Of a DNA stretch of 64,000 nucleotides, positions 9,024 to 19,382 are shown piece after piece (within the stretch, counting starts at the first letter, position 1; each line of letters begins with the position of its first letter). A model generated the notes under the pieces. It saw nothing but the letters and a program-made list of their open reading frames with translations, did no database searches and was not told the origin of the DNA. Both the position numbers and the translations under genes were made by a program. Source of the DNA: Enterococcus mundtii. GTDB lineage: Bacteria > Bacillota > Bacilli > Lactobacillales > Enterococcaceae. The stretch lies in contig NZ_CP018061.1 in NCBI RefSeq assembly GCF_002813755.1, positions 552,501 through 616,500 of the forward strand, written 5' to 3'.

Positions 9024-10745
9024 ATGGGAAATAATGTTATCATCGGGATCGTCATTGCAATCATTATAGTCGCCATTCTGGCTTTTTTGGTTAGTTACGT
9101 AATGAAGAAAAAAAACCAAGATCGATTGGACGTCTTAGAAAAACGCAAGGAAGAATTATTCGACTTGCCTGTGATTGAAGAAGTTGACGATGTCAAAAAA
9201 ATGCATCTAGTGGGGCAAAGCCAAAATACCTTTCGTGAATGGAGTCAAAAATGGAATGACATCTCTACCTCATCATTTGCCGAGTTAGAAAGTCAGATCT
9301 TTGAAGTCGAAAATCTCAACGAGAGCTTTAGATTCTTAAAAGGAAAAAAAGCAGTAGAAGAAGCCGAAGCAACCATGAACCAAATGGAAAAAGAAGTTGC
9401 GGAGATTCGTGAAGGCTTAAAAGAATTGCGTGAAACAGAAGAACGTAATTCCTTAGCTGTTCAACAAGCTTTAGACGTTTATGAGGAACTAAAAGCAACA
9501 ATCCGAGAAGAAGAACAGCAATACGGTCCAGCTTTACCTGAGTTACAAAAGCAAGTGAAAACGATTGAAAATGAGTTTACACAATTTGTTACGTTAAATA
9601 CTTCAGGTGATCCAGTGGAAGCCCGTGAAGTGCTGGATAAAGCGGAAAAACACACGTATGAAGTGGATGCGTTAATGAAAAAAATCCCGCCATTATTTGA
9701 AGATCTGAATACGACTTTCCCGGCGCAAGTGGAAGAGATCCAAGAGACCTATGACCGCTTGATCAAAGAGGAGTATGTTTTTCCAGAAGAAAACCTGTCT
9801 GGCGATATCGAAACGATCAATCGTCGAATCGAACGTTCGTTGATCAATATTGAGAAAACGGAAGTTGAAACTGTTGAATTTGAAAATCGTGAAACGGCTA
9901 ATCTGATCGATGCATTATATGATATTTTAGAACGTGAGATGGAAGCACAAGCATTTGTGACTAAAAATCAAGCAACGATCGAACAATATATCAAACATGC
10001 GACAAAAAACAATCGTCAATTGTTGATCGAATTAGATCATACCGCTCAAAGTTATACATTGAACCATAACGAAATTGGGCGTGTACGTGGTTTCCAAACA
10101 GAAGTGGAAGAAATCGAACGCCAAAACGAACAAATCAAACCACAGTTACAACAACATGAAGTGGCTTACTCAGAAGTAAGAACGTTCTATAAGAAAGTCT
10201 TCAAAGTATTAGAAGATATTGAAAACCAACAGGTTGAAATCAGCGATTCTTTACACGAACTAAGAAAAGGTGAAAAAGAAGCGCAAGAAAAAATCGATAC
10301 ATTCGAATTTAAATTGCGCAGTCTTAAACGGTTTGTTGAAAAACAACGATTACCAGGTTTGCCAAATGATTATCTAGAGTTTTTCTTTGTGGCAACAGAA
10401 CGTATCGAAGAATTGAGTACTGTGTTGAATAAAATCAGAGTCAACATGGATGAGGTCGAACGTCTTGTAGCATTATGTGAAGAAGATCTAGAGTTACTTG
10501 ATAAGAAAACCCACGATCTAGTGGATGCAGCAGCATTAACCGAGCAAATGTTGCAATATGCGAACCGTTACCGTCACACACATGAAGAAGTGAAAGAAGC
10601 CATTGAAAAGAGTTATTACTTATTCAATAAAGAATATCACTATCAAGAGGCTTTGGATGAGATCGGCACAGCATTAGAGCGCACAGAACCAGGTGCATTC
10701 AAACGAATCGAAGATTTTTACTTCAATCATCCTGATTTAGTATAA
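9024..10745 (+). CDS. ezrA: septation ring formation regulator EzrA
   Basis: 573 residues, the family length. One N-terminal transmembrane helix (about 4-25, IIGIVIAIIIVAILAFLVSYV) followed by MKKKN and a long helical coiled-coil cytoplasmic domain rich in E, K and Q, the spectrin-like arches of EzrA. It binds FtsZ and divisome proteins and limits extra Z-rings at the membrane. Strong RBS (GGAGGAACC). It is followed by a terminator, so it is its own unit although the cysteine desulfurase and thiI lie just downstream. Confidence 0.95.
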   Translation: MGNNVIIGIVIAIIIVAILAFLVSYVMKKKNQDRLDVLEKRKEELFDLPVIEEVDDVKKMHLVGQSQNTFREWSQKWNDISTSSFAELESQIFEVENLNESFRFLKGKKAVEEAEATMNQMEKEVAEIREGLKELRETEERNSLAVQQALDVYEELKATIREEEQQYGPALPELQKQVKTIENEFTQFVTLNTSGDPVEAREVLDKAEKHTYEVDALMKKIPPLFEDLNTTFPAQVEEIQETYDRLIKEEYVFPEENLSGDIETINRRIERSLINIEKTEVETVEFENRETANLIDALYDILEREMEAQAFVTKNQATIEQYIKHATKNNRQLLIELDHTAQSYTLNHNEIGRVRGFQTEVEEIERQNEQIKPQLQQHEVAYSEVRTFYKKVFKVLEDIENQQVEISDSLHELRKGEKEAQEKIDTFEFKLRSLKRFVEKQRLPGLPNDYLEFFFVATERIEELSTVLNKIRVNMDEVERLVALCEEDLELLDKKTHDLVDAAALTEQMLQYANRYRHTHEEVKEAIEKSYYLFNKEYHYQEALDEIGTALERTEPGAFKRIEDFYFNHPDLV

Positions 10746-10758
10746 TCCTGCGATCAAA

Positions 10759-10797
10759 AAAGACAACACAGGCAAGTGCCGAGTGTTGTCTTTTTTT
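10759..10797 (+). terminator. terminator of ezrA
   Basis: AAGACAACAC pairs with GTGTTGTCTT, followed by a T run. Confidence 0.85.
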
Positions 10798-10945
10798 GGG
10801 AGTCATTGACTAGTAACTATTGGGTAGAGAAATACGTTGATTCGATCGATTTTTTTATAGAGTCCAACTCAGAGAAAACGCCACTTGAAAGCACAAGGGA
10901 CAACCGTTATAATAGGTAAGAATTTCAAAAAAAGAAGGTTTAAAT

Positions 10946-12088
10946 ATGATATATTTCGATAATAGTGCGACAACACCGATTTATCCGCAAAGTTTGGATG
11001 CGTATGTCAAAACAAGTCAACGGATCATCGGGAATCCATCAAGTCTACACGATTTAGGCAATCAGGCGAACCGCCTGCTACAACAAGCGAGAAAACAAAT
11101 CGCTGAACTGATTGCTGTCTCTCCTGAAGAAGTTTATTTCACGTCAGGTGGAACAGAAGGAAATAACTGGGTGCTTAAAGGAACGATGCTTGAAAAACTA
11201 GGTTACGGTAACCACATGATCATTTCAGGCGTTGAACATCCAGCTGTCAGTGAAACAGCTGAGCAGTTAAAAAAACTCGGTATTGAAGTGAGTATTGCTC
11301 CTGTCGATAAAAGAGGGTTCGTCCGCGTAGATGAGTTGAAAAAATTAGTGCGTAAAGAAACGATTTTAGTTTCCGTCATGGCAGTAAATAATGAAGTAGG
11401 TGCGATTCAACCAATCAAAGAAATCAGTAGTTTTTTAAATGCTTTTCCTAAAATCCATTTCCATGTGGATGCGGTACAAGCAATTGGTAAAGTTCCTTTA
11501 GAGGAATGGTTGACTGAACGTGTGGATTTTGCCACTTTTTCTGCCCATAAATTCCACGGGCCTCGTGGTGTTGGTTTTGTTTATTGGAAAAAAGGCCGAC
11601 GTTTAGCACCGCTGTTCACTGGAGGCGGACAAGAGAAGAATCAACGGAGTGGAACAGAGAATGTGCCGGGGATCGTCGCGATGGCAAAAGCTCTGCGTTT
11701 AGCTCTAGATATCAAAGCACAAAAACCAAACCAAACTGCCTATCTTAAACAAGCATTGATTGAAGCTTTACATACGTATGATAAAGTAACGATTTTTTCT
11801 GAAGGTGAAGATTACGCACCACATATTTTGTGTTTTTCATTAAAAGGTATTCGTGGTGAGGTATTGGTCCATGCATTAGAAGAAAAACAAATATTTGTCT
11901 CTACGACAAGCGCTTGTTCTTCTAGAAAGCACATGGCAAGTAGTACGCTGCATGCAATGCAAGTACCCAATGATTTAGCTACTTCAGCGATTCGCGTCAG
12001 CTTAGATGAAAGCAATACGATGGCAGAAGTCGAACAATTCATGATCATCTTTAAACAGTTGTACAAGAAATTTTCAGTCATCAATTAA
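10946..12088 (+). CDS. iscS: cysteine desulfurase (NifS/IscS family)
   Basis: 380 residues. PLP enzyme that takes sulfur from cysteine as a persulfide. The start YFDNSATTP, the PLP lysine in [14 protein letters not shown] and the mobile-loop catalytic Cys in TTSACSSR are all present. Immediately upstream of thiI (19 bases), as in Bacillus where the partner NifZ feeds sulfur to ThiI for 4-thiouridine; that role is the most likely here, rather than general Fe-S assembly. The symbol is used in the broad family sense. Confidence 0.9.
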   Translation: MIYFDNSATTPIYPQSLDAYVKTSQRIIGNPSSLHDLGNQANRLLQQARKQIAELIAVSPEEVYFTSGGTEGNNWVLKGTMLEKLGYGNHMIISGVEHPAVSETAEQLKKLGIEVSIAPVDKRGFVRVDELKKLVRKETILVSVMAVNNEVGAIQPIKEISSFLNAFPKIHFHVDAVQAIGKVPLEEWLTERVDFATFSAHKFHGPRGVGFVYWKKGRRLAPLFTGGGQEKNQRSGTENVPGIVAMAKALRLALDIKAQKPNQTAYLKQALIEALHTYDKVTIFSEGEDYAPHILCFSLKGIRGEVLVHALEEKQIFVSTTSACSSRKHMASSTLHAMQVPNDLATSAIRVSLDESNTMAEVEQFMIIFKQLYKKFSVIN

Positions 12089-12107
12089 GAAACAGAGGAG
12101 TGTTTTT

Positions 12108-13319
12108 GTGAAGTACAGTGAAATCATGGTTCGCTATGGTGAACTTTCAACAAAAGGAAAAAATCGTCGCAGTTTTATTATGCAGTTGGCACAAAATGTC
12201 AGACAGGCATTGAGCGATTTTCCTGAAATCAAGATCCACGCAGAGCGTGATCGGATGCATCTACTGTTGAATGGTGTAGACGGAGACTTAGTTATCCCTA
12301 AGTTAGCGAAGATATTTGGAATCCAAAACTTTTCACCTAGCGTGCGAGTAGAAAAAGAAGTACAAAGTTTAAAACAAGCGGTTCAGGAAATCATGCAAGA
12401 AATCTATACAGGAAAAGAAACATTCAAGATCATTGCAAAACGTAGTGATCATAGCTTTGAATTGGACAGCAATGAACTAAACCAAGCATTAGGAAATGCA
12501 GTCATCGATGTTTTTCCGGATATCCAAGTACAGATGAGAAAGCCAGATATTGCGTTGCGTGTGGAAATCCGCCGAGATGGGGCTTATCTTTCCTATGAGA
12601 CGATCAAAGGAGCTGGCGGTCTGCCTGTCGGTACAAGTGGAAAAGGTATGTTGATGCTTTCTGGAGGGATCGATTCTCCAGTTGCCGGTTATTATGCCAT
12701 GAAACGTGGGGTAGAAATTGAAGCTGTCCACTTTGCTAGTCCACCTTACACGAGTGAACAAGCCTTGCAAAAAGCGAAAGACTTAACAGTGAAGCTGACA
12801 CCCTATGTTGGTAAAATCGAATTTATCGAAGTACCGTTTACAGAAGTGCAAGAAGAGATCAAACGAGTGGTGCCCCAAGGCTACTGGATGACGATCACAC
12901 GTCGGATGATGCTTCGTTTGACAGATGAGATCCGCCGTATTCGTCATGGACTAGTGATTTTAAATGGTGAATCATTAGGACAGGTGGCTTCCCAAACACT
13001 CCAAAGTATGGTGGCAATCAATGAGGTCACGAATACACCGATCATTCGTCCTGTAGCGACGATGGATAAATTAGAGATCATCGAAGTGGCTGAACAAATC
13101 GATACGTTTGATTTGTCCATTCAACCATTTGAAGATTGCTGCACGATCTTTGCACCGCCACAGCCTAAAACTCGTCCACGACTAGAAAAAGTGCATCAAT
13201 ACGAAGAACGTTTGGATATCGATGGGATGATCGAACGTGCATTGGCAGGATTAAAGATCGAAACGATCCACACAGAAACAGCAAAAGAACAAGTAGAAGA
13301 ATTTTCTGATTTACTTTAA
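12108..13319 (+). CDS. thiI: tRNA sulfurtransferase ThiI
   Basis: 403 residues, GTG start behind GAGGAGTG. It adenylates U8 of tRNA and receives sulfur to give 4-thiouridine; it can also serve thiazole synthesis. N-terminal NFLD and THUMP regions (about 1-165) precede the PP-loop motif [12 protein letters not shown] near 180-190. There is no C-terminal rhodanese domain, as is normal in Gram-positive ThiI, which fits with its dependence on the cysteine desulfurase encoded just upstream. The C-terminus carries FEDCCTIF. Confidence 0.95.
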   Translation: MKYSEIMVRYGELSTKGKNRRSFIMQLAQNVRQALSDFPEIKIHAERDRMHLLLNGVDGDLVIPKLAKIFGIQNFSPSVRVEKEVQSLKQAVQEIMQEIYTGKETFKIIAKRSDHSFELDSNELNQALGNAVIDVFPDIQVQMRKPDIALRVEIRRDGAYLSYETIKGAGGLPVGTSGKGMLMLSGGIDSPVAGYYAMKRGVEIEAVHFASPPYTSEQALQKAKDLTVKLTPYVGKIEFIEVPFTEVQEEIKRVVPQGYWMTITRRMMLRLTDEIRRIRHGLVILNGESLGQVASQTLQSMVAINEVTNTPIIRPVATMDKLEIIEVAEQIDTFDLSIQPFEDCCTIFAPPQPKTRPRLEKVHQYEERLDIDGMIERALAGLKIETIHTETAKEQVEEFSDLL

Positions 13320-13384
13320 ACGAAGGAACTTGTACTTCTTGTACGAGTCGATCATTCGTAATAAAAGATCCAGTCTCAAGAAGT

Positions 13385-13500
13385 AGACAGGTGAAAGAGG
13401 ACGAGACAATTGTTTAGCCTCGAGAAATAAGGCGCCATCCACAAAAATTGTATGTCAAATTTTGTGGATGGTACCTTATTTTTCTTGTTTTTCATGGAGT
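13385..13500. repeat. dispersed large palindrome, copy 4
   Basis: GAGACAATTGTTTAGCCTCGAGAAATAAGG then GCGCCATCCACAAAAATT / AATTTTGTGGATGGTACC, closing with TTATTTTTC. The left flank (acgagaca..gtttagcctcga) and the AAGG(C/T)G stem match the copies at 23.4 and 46.4 kb; the right outer arm is missing. It may terminate thiI transcription. Confidence 0.7.
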
Positions 13501-13549
13501 TAAGCTTCCTCCTATTGCGAGGTTCCTTGTTCCATGCTAAACTAAAATT

Positions 13550-13567
13550 ATGTGAAATGATTAACAA
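13550..13567 (+). promoter_or_regulatory. candidate Rex operator before rex
   Basis: ATGTGAAATGATTAACAA matches the Rex consensus TTGTGAAWWWWTTCACAA at 15 of 18 positions. A TAAAAT -10 candidate (13543-13548) ends just before it, so bound Rex would block its own transcription. Assigned by eye. Confidence 0.5.
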
Positions 13568-13578
13568 GGAGAAACGAT

Positions 13579-14232
13579 ATGCGAGAAAAATCAGAAACGT
13601 TACCAAAAGCAACAGCGAAACGGTTGCCTTTATATTTGCGCTATTTGAATATGTTGAATGATTCTGGTGTTCAACGAATCAAATCAAATGAATTTAGTGA
13701 GATCACACAAGTACCTTCTGCCACGATCCGCAGAGATTTTTCTCATTTAGGAGAATTAGGACGAAGCGGTTATGGGTACGATGTTCCCTATTTGATTGAA
13801 GTATTTGATCGAATTTTGAACACAGAGGAAGAAAAAAGAATCGCTTTAGTTGGTTTTGGGAATTTAGGAAAAGCATTGAAACACAACAATTTCAGAAGAA
13901 ATGCAAATTTGAATATTGTTTGTGTATTTGACAATGATCCAGCCATCGTCGGAAAAGAAATCGAAGGTGTGATGGTTTATCCTATGGATCGCTTTAGTGA
14001 AATCGTTGAAAAAGAAGGAATCAAAGTGGCGATATCAACTGTGCCAAGTAAGTATTCACAAGCAGCCATCGACGAAATCGTCAAAGGAGGCATTACTGCG
14101 ATCTTGAACTTTGCACCAGATCGTGTCAACGTTCCGCCACATGTCCATATGCAATACATCGATCTGACAACTGAACTACAGACGTTGATCTATTTTGATG
14201 AAAATTATTCGCAAGTCTTTCCTTCCAAGTAA
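13579..14232 (+). CDS. rex: redox-sensing transcriptional repressor Rex
   Basis: 217 residues. N-terminal winged helix (about 1-80: KATAKRLPLYLRYL then VPSATIRRDFSHLGELGRSGYGYDV) and a C-terminal NAD(H)-binding Rossmann domain starting at the VGFGNLGKAL motif, with a C-terminal swapped helix. Rex senses the NADH/NAD+ ratio and represses fermentation and respiration genes. RBS AAGGAG directly before the ATG; a Rex-like site lies in the promoter, which points to autoregulation. Confidence 0.95.
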   Translation: MREKSETLPKATAKRLPLYLRYLNMLNDSGVQRIKSNEFSEITQVPSATIRRDFSHLGELGRSGYGYDVPYLIEVFDRILNTEEEKRIALVGFGNLGKALKHNNFRRNANLNIVCVFDNDPAIVGKEIEGVMVYPMDRFSEIVEKEGIKVAISTVPSKYSQAAIDEIVKGGITAILNFAPDRVNVPPHVHMQYIDLTTELQTLIYFDENYSQVFPSK

Positions 14233-14304
14233 AAACTAAGCGGGAAGATCGTGCAAAAGTGGCGTTTTTATGTGAATCGAACAGCGATTCATCAAGAGCT
14301 TTTA

Positions 14305-14333
14305 TTGACTTTGGCTACTAACCATTGTAAAAT
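14305..14333 (+). promoter_or_regulatory. promoter of the valS T-box leader
   Basis: TTGACT (14305-14310), 17-base spacer, TAAAAT (14328-14333). Transcription should start near 14340, exactly at the 5' end of T-box stem I. Confidence 0.75.
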
Positions 14334-14339
14334 GAGTCA

Positions 14340-14574
14340 AGATGTTGATCAAGAGGAGTAACTAGTCCGACGTTTAGAGAGAGAGAACGAATGGTGGAAC
14401 GTTCTTAGCGAAAGCTAGTGAAGGTAGCTTGGGAGTTTTTGTCTTGAATCGAGTAGAGATGAACGAGTAGTGATCGTTAACTCACTTTGAGAGGTAATAG
14501 GCAACTATTACAAATTAGGTGGTACCGCGTAATTTATACGTCCTAAATACGAAAGTATTTAGGGCGTTTTTTTT
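14340..14574 (+). promoter_or_regulatory. T-box riboswitch, valine (GTA specifier)
   Basis: The T-box sequence AGGTGGTACCGCG is at 14517-14529, followed by the terminator CGTCCTAAATAC-GAAA-GTATTTAGGGCG and T8 (14539-14574). Stem I can be laid out: CAAG (14350) pairs with CTTG (14428) and ACTAG (14361) with CTAGT (14415), leaving an internal loop with AGGAGTA on the 5' side and GAAGGTAG on the 3' side. The specifier is therefore GTA at 14424-14426, a valine codon followed by a purine. AG-rich bulge and GGTGGAA apical loop are also present. Uncharged tRNA-Val should favour the antiterminator and valS expression. Confidence 0.93.
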
Positions 14575-14595
14575 ATTTCAAAGGAGGAAGACAGT

Positions 14596-17241
14596 ATGAC
14601 GGAAGAAAAGAATCTATCGACAAAGTATAATCCGCAAGAAGTTGAAGCGGGGCGTTATCAAAACTGGTTAGACGAAGATTTGTTCAAACCTAGTGGCGAC
14701 AAAAAAGCAAAACCTTATTCAATCGTTATCCCACCTCCCAATGTGACTGGTAAACTCCATTTAGGTCATGCTTGGGATACAACATTGCAAGACATGTTGA
14801 TTCGACAAAAAAGAATGCAAGGCTATGATACGTTATGGTTACCGGGGATGGACCATGCAGGGATTGCAACGCAAGCAAAAGTAGAAGAAAAACTACGTGA
14901 GCAAGGTGTTTCTCGTTATGATCTAGGTCGCGAAAAATTTATTGATCAAGTATGGGAATGGAAAGAAGAATATGCCGGTCATATCCGTGAACAATGGGCA
15001 AAAATGGGTTTATCTTTGGATTATAGCCGTGAACGCTTCACCTTAGATGATGGCTTGTCTGAAGCTGTTCGTAAAGTATTCGTTAGCCTATACGAAAAAG
15101 AGTTGATCTATCGTGGCGAATACATCATCAATTGGGACCCACAAGCACGCACAGCTCTTTCTGATATCGAAGTGATCCACAAAGAAATCGAAGGTGCCTT
15201 TTATCATATGAGCTATGAATTGGCTGATGGTTCAGGTGTGGTGGAAATTGCAACGACTCGTCCAGAAACGATGCTTGGTGATACGGCGATCGCTGTTCAT
15301 CCAGAAGATGAGCGTTACCAAGCATTGATTGGTAAAAAAGTCATTTTACCACTAGTGAATAAAGAAATACCGATCATAGCAGATGAATATGTCGACATGG
15401 AATTTGGAACAGGGGTTGTAAAAATCACGCCCGCACATGACCCAAATGACTTTGAAGTCGGTAACCGTCATGACCTCCCACGAGTGAATGTCATGAATGA
15501 AGATGGCACGATGAATGAATTGGCAGGTAAATATCAAGGAATGGACCGTTTTGCAGCACGTAAAGCGATCGTTGCGGATCTAAAAGAACTTGGGCGTCTG
15601 ATCAAAATCGAAACGATGATCCACAATGTAGGCCATTCTGAGCGTACAGGGGTAGTTGTTGAACCTCGTTTATCAACACAATGGTTTGTAAAAATGGCAC
15701 CTTTAGCTGAAAAGGCGATCCAAAATCAAGAAACTGATGATGCAGTTGAGTTTTTCCCACCACGTTTCAACCAAACCTTCTTACGCTGGATGGAAAATGT
15801 TCATGACTGGGTAATCTCACGTCAACTATGGTGGGGACATCAGATCCCTGCGTGGTATCATAAGGAAACTGGTGAAATGTACGTGGGCATGGAAGCACCA
15901 GCAGACAGTGAAAACTGGTTACAAGATCCCGATGTGTTGGATACTTGGTTCAGTTCAGCGCTATGGCCTTTTTCAACAATGGGCTGGCCTGACGAAGACA
16001 ATGAAGATTACCAACGTTACTTCCCAACAAGTACATTAGTAACAGGTTATGATATCATCTTTTTCTGGGTAAGCCGAATGATTTTCCAAAGCTTGGAATT
16101 TACAGAACGTCGTCCATTTGAGAATGTACTGATCCATGGATTGATTCGTGATGAACAAGGACGCAAGATGAGTAAATCTCTTGGAAATGGGATCGATCCA
16201 ATGGAAGTCATTGAAAAATACGGTGCTGATGCGTTACGCTGGTTCTTATCCAATGGTTCAGCACCAGGACAAGACGTACGTTTTAGTTACGAAAAAATGG
16301 ATGCTTCTTGGAACTTCATCAATAAAATCTGGAACGCTTCTCGTTTCGTTATCATGAATGTTGAAGGAATGACCGTAGAAGATATTGATCTTTCAGGTGA
16401 GAAAACTGTAGCCGATCGTTGGATTTTGACACGTTTGAATGAAACAATCGCTAAAGTGACTGACTTATTTGAACAATTTGAATTTGGTGAGGCAGGTCGC
16501 CAATTGTATAACTTTATCTGGGATGATTTCTGTGACTGGTACATCGAGATGAGTAAAGAAACACTTTACGGTGAGGATGAAGTAGCGAAACAAACCAACC
16601 GTAGTATTCTTATCCATACGTTGGATCAGATCTTACGCTTATTGCATCCGATCATGCCATTTGTCACAGAAGAAATCTGGCAACACATCCCTCATAAAGG
16701 CACATCTTTAGTAGTTGCTGACTATCCAGTCGTGCAACCGGAATACGATGATGAAGCTGCTTCAAAAGGGATGGAAGTACTGAAAGAATTGATTCGTTCT
16801 GTACGTAATATCCGTTCTGAAGTGAATACACCATTATCAAAACCAATCACGTTACTGATCAAAACAAATGATCCGAAGATCGATCAATTCTTAAATGAAA
16901 ACACTAGCTATATCGAGCGCTTCTGTAATCCAGAAGAGTTGACGATCTCAAGTGACGTAACTGCACCGGATCTAGCAATGTCAGCGGTCTTGACTGGCGC
17001 AGAAATCTTCTTACCTTTAGCAGGGCTGATCAACATTGAAGAAGAAATCCAACGTTTAGAAAAAGAACTAGCAAAATGGACAGGCGAAGTGAAACGTGTA
17101 CAAGGAAAATTAAGTAATGAGCGTTTTGTATCGAATGCACCGGATGATGTAGTTGAAGCAGAGCGTGCAAAAGAAAAAGATTATTTAGAAAAACAAGCAG
17201 CTGTCAATGAACGTATTGCGCAATTAAAATCAATCAAATAA
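14596..17241 (+). CDS. valS: valyl-tRNA synthetase
   Basis: 881 residues, class I synthetase of normal length. The HIGH motif is HLGH in [14 protein letters not shown] near residue 50-55 and the KMSKS motif is [11 protein letters not shown] near residue 525. The inserted CP1 editing domain carries [12 protein letters not shown] and the [17 protein letters not shown] catalytic segment follows. A C-terminal coiled coil ([17 protein letters not shown] to end) is the tRNA-binding arm typical of ValRS. RBS AAGGAGGAAG. Controlled by the T-box just upstream. Confidence 0.97.
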   Translation: MTEEKNLSTKYNPQEVEAGRYQNWLDEDLFKPSGDKKAKPYSIVIPPPNVTGKLHLGHAWDTTLQDMLIRQKRMQGYDTLWLPGMDHAGIATQAKVEEKLREQGVSRYDLGREKFIDQVWEWKEEYAGHIREQWAKMGLSLDYSRERFTLDDGLSEAVRKVFVSLYEKELIYRGEYIINWDPQARTALSDIEVIHKEIEGAFYHMSYELADGSGVVEIATTRPETMLGDTAIAVHPEDERYQALIGKKVILPLVNKEIPIIADEYVDMEFGTGVVKITPAHDPNDFEVGNRHDLPRVNVMNEDGTMNELAGKYQGMDRFAARKAIVADLKELGRLIKIETMIHNVGHSERTGVVVEPRLSTQWFVKMAPLAEKAIQNQETDDAVEFFPPRFNQTFLRWMENVHDWVISRQLWWGHQIPAWYHKETGEMYVGMEAPADSENWLQDPDVLDTWFSSALWPFSTMGWPDEDNEDYQRYFPTSTLVTGYDIIFFWVSRMIFQSLEFTERRPFENVLIHGLIRDEQGRKMSKSLGNGIDPMEVIEKYGADALRWFLSNGSAPGQDVRFSYEKMDASWNFINKIWNASRFVIMNVEGMTVEDIDLSGEKTVADRWILTRLNETIAKVTDLFEQFEFGEAGRQLYNFIWDDFCDWYIEMSKETLYGEDEVAKQTNRSILIHTLDQILRLLHPIMPFVTEEIWQHIPHKGTSLVVADYPVVQPEYDDEAASKGMEVLKELIRSVRNIRSEVNTPLSKPITLLIKTNDPKIDQFLNENTSYIERFCNPEELTISSDVTAPDLAMSAVLTGAEIFLPLAGLINIEEEIQRLEKELAKWTGEVKRVQGKLSNERFVSNAPDDVVEAERAKEKDYLEKQAAVNERIAQLKSIK

Positions 17242-17245
17242 AACG

Positions 17246-17280
17246 AAAGGGAGAGGTGACGGAAGTTGCCTCTCTTTTTT
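17246..17280 (+). terminator. terminator of valS
   Basis: GGGAGAGG pairs with CCTCTCTT over an 11-base loop, followed by T6. Confidence 0.75.
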
Positions 17281-17362
17281 AAGTAAAAAGAGTTCTTCTG
17301 GATTTCATTGTTTCCTACGTAAGCTTTTTTGTTATAATGAAGAGGAATGGGGGGATAGTAAC

Positions 17363-18676
17363 GTGAAAATCGAAGAAGCAATCAATTGGATCCATAGCCG
17401 ATTACCATTTGGCTCACGTCCTGGATTAGACAGAGTAGAGGCCTTATTAGAGGTAGTCGGACACCCAGAAGAAAAAGTCAAAACGATCCATATTGCAGGG
17501 ACGAATGGCAAAGGTTCAACAGTGACTTATTTAAGATATTTATTAGAAGAAGCCGGCTTGACAGTCGGAACATTTACCTCCCCATATATCGAATCCTTCA
17601 ATGAGCGCATTTCGATCAATGGACAAGGCATTCCTGATGAATCATTGATTCGACTAGTAAAGAAATATCAACCGCTAGTTGAGCAGATGGATCAATTTGA
17701 AGCAGTAGCTGGCATTACCGAATTTGAAACGTTGACTGCTATGGCATTTGATTATTTCTTGGAAGAACAAGTGGACGTCGCGATCATTGAAGTGGGATTG
17801 GGTGGTTTACTCGACTCAACAAACGTAGCGAAACCTTTGTTGACGGGTATCACAACGATTGGTATGGATCATACAGATATTTTGGGCGACACGATCGAAG
17901 AAATCGCTGCTCAAAAAGCAGGGATCATCAAACAAAATGTGCCACTGGTCACTGGAAATATCGTACCTGAAGCCTTGGCAGTGATCGAAAAACAAGCAAA
18001 ATTAAAAAATGCTACACAACACGCATGGGGAGAGGCTTACACAGTCAGTTACAAACATCCGGCAGAAGAGTGGGGCGAAATTTTTTCATTCCAAAATGAG
18101 TTTGGCAAAATCCCTAAGTTGACGATCCATATGATCGGGAGACATCAAGTTGAAAATGCGGGTATGGCGATTGAAATGTATCAAATCTATTGTGGACGGA
18201 TGAATCTTCCATTCCGTGAAAAAGACGTGATCAATGGCTTGAAAAAGGCGCAATGGCCAGGTCGTATGGAACGATTAAGTGAAGAACCCTTAGTGATTTT
18301 AGATGGGGCGCATAATACCCATGCGATGGCACGCTTAGTCCAAAATCTTAAACAAGAATTCAAAGGCTATCATGTCCATCTTTTGTTCTCTGCTTTACGA
18401 ACAAAAGAGGTTGATAAAATGTTACACCAATTACAAGAAGTACCAGATGCAACAATCTACGTCACTACTTTTGATTATCCTAAAGCAATCGAGTTGTCGG
18501 ATATCCAAGCAACGACTGATGAGAAAGTTACGATTGTTTCAATGTGGCAATTTGGGCTTGCAGAGATCTTGGAGAAGATGACGGCTGAGGATGTTCTTGT
18601 AGTGACAGGTTCACTCTATTTTATTTCGGAAGTGCGACGTTTGCTTGTACAGTTGGGAGGAAAAAATGAAAGTTAA
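17363..18676 (+). CDS. folC: folylpolyglutamate / dihydrofolate synthase
   Basis: 437 residues, GTG start at 17363. The protein adds glutamate to folates. The ATP-binding loop GTNGKGSTVTYL, the TSPYIESFNERI segment, the GLGGLLDSTNV motif and the Mur-ligase-like C-terminal LDGAHNTHAM are in order. The RBS is weak (GGGGGGATAG). Its last 11 bases overlap the start of the following HAD gene, so the two are translationally coupled. Confidence 0.95.
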   Translation: MKIEEAINWIHSRLPFGSRPGLDRVEALLEVVGHPEEKVKTIHIAGTNGKGSTVTYLRYLLEEAGLTVGTFTSPYIESFNERISINGQGIPDESLIRLVKKYQPLVEQMDQFEAVAGITEFETLTAMAFDYFLEEQVDVAIIEVGLGGLLDSTNVAKPLLTGITTIGMDHTDILGDTIEEIAAQKAGIIKQNVPLVTGNIVPEALAVIEKQAKLKNATQHAWGEAYTVSYKHPAEEWGEIFSFQNEFGKIPKLTIHMIGRHQVENAGMAIEMYQIYCGRMNLPFREKDVINGLKKAQWPGRMERLSEEPLVILDGAHNTHAMARLVQNLKQEFKGYHVHLLFSALRTKEVDKMLHQLQEVPDATIYVTTFDYPKAIELSDIQATTDEKVTIVSMWQFGLAEILEKMTAEDVLVVTGSLYFISEVRRLLVQLGGKNES

Positions 18677-19319
18677 TGCAGTGATTTTTGATATGGATGG
18701 CTTATTATTTGATACAGAGATCGTTTATTATGAGGCATCCCAAACAGTAGCCGATCGGATGGGGTTTCCCTATGACAAAGAGCTTTACTTGCGATTTTTA
18801 GGCGTTTCTGATGAAGAAGTTTGGGCGAACTACCATACTATTTTTTCAAGCTTTGGTCGAGAAACTGTCCAAAAATTTATCGACGATTCCTATCAAGAAA
18901 CGCTTGATCGTTTTGCTTCAGGTCAAGTTGAATTAAAACCAGGTGTTTTAGAATTCTTGAACTTTTTGGAAGAAAAAGATATCCCAAAAGTAGTCGCATC
19001 AAGTAATCAGCGACATGTCATTGAACTGTTGCTAGAAAAAAATAATCTACGTCATCGTTTTGATACGATCGTCTCAGCTGAAAATGTCAAACGTGCAAAA
19101 CCAGATCCAGAAATCTTTTTACATGCCCATGCGTTTTTAGGTACTGAAAAAGCGGAGACATTGATATTAGAAGATTCACAAAATGGGGTATTAGCAGCGT
19201 ATGGTGCAGGAATTCCAGTAATCATGGTGCCAGATTTACTAGCACCTTCTGATGAATTAGCCGCTAAGACAACAGCGATTGTTTCTTCACTTCACGAAGT
19301 TCCGGCATTGATCAAATAA
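18666..19319 (+). CDS. HAD-family phosphatase, beta-phosphoglucomutase-like
   Basis: 217 residues from ATG 18666, behind GGGAGG that lies inside folC; an in-frame TTG at 18645 is less likely. HAD motif I is DMDGLLFD, motif II is VASSNQ, and the C-terminal KRAKPDPEIF and LILEDSQNGVLAAYGAG give the subfamily IA beta-PGM-like pattern. It could be a sugar-phosphate phosphatase or mutase; the substrate is not predictable. Coupled to folC by overlap; a hairpin behind it runs into the radC ribosome binding site. Confidence 0.85.
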   Translation: MKVNAVIFDMDGLLFDTEIVYYEASQTVADRMGFPYDKELYLRFLGVSDEEVWANYHTIFSSFGRETVQKFIDDSYQETLDRFASGQVELKPGVLEFLNFLEEKDIPKVVASSNQRHVIELLLEKNNLRHRFDTIVSAENVKRAKPDPEIFLHAHAFLGTEKAETLILEDSQNGVLAAYGAGIPVIMVPDLLAPSDELAAKTTAIVSSLHEVPALIK

Positions 19320-19334
19320 AAATAAAATAAATAT

Positions 19335-19382
19335 CCTCCTTTTCCGTATCTTATTTTGAGCGCACGGGAAAGGAGGTTTTTT
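19335..19382 (+). terminator. terminator hairpin that contains the radC ribosome binding site
   Basis: CCTCCTTTTCC (19335-19345) pairs with GGAAAGGAGG (19367-19376), followed at once by T6 and the radC ATG at 19383. It looks like a rho-independent terminator of the folC-HAD unit, yet its 3' arm is the only good Shine-Dalgarno sequence of radC. Confidence 0.75.

Noticed and set aside
9024..10745. SMC-like or sensor protein reading of the long coiled coil
   Set aside because: N-terminal single helix and length fit EzrA; no ATPase motifs are present.
13452..13661. Plus-strand frame overlapping the start of rex
   Set aside because: It runs out of the palindromic repeat and covers the rex promoter and operator; no RBS.
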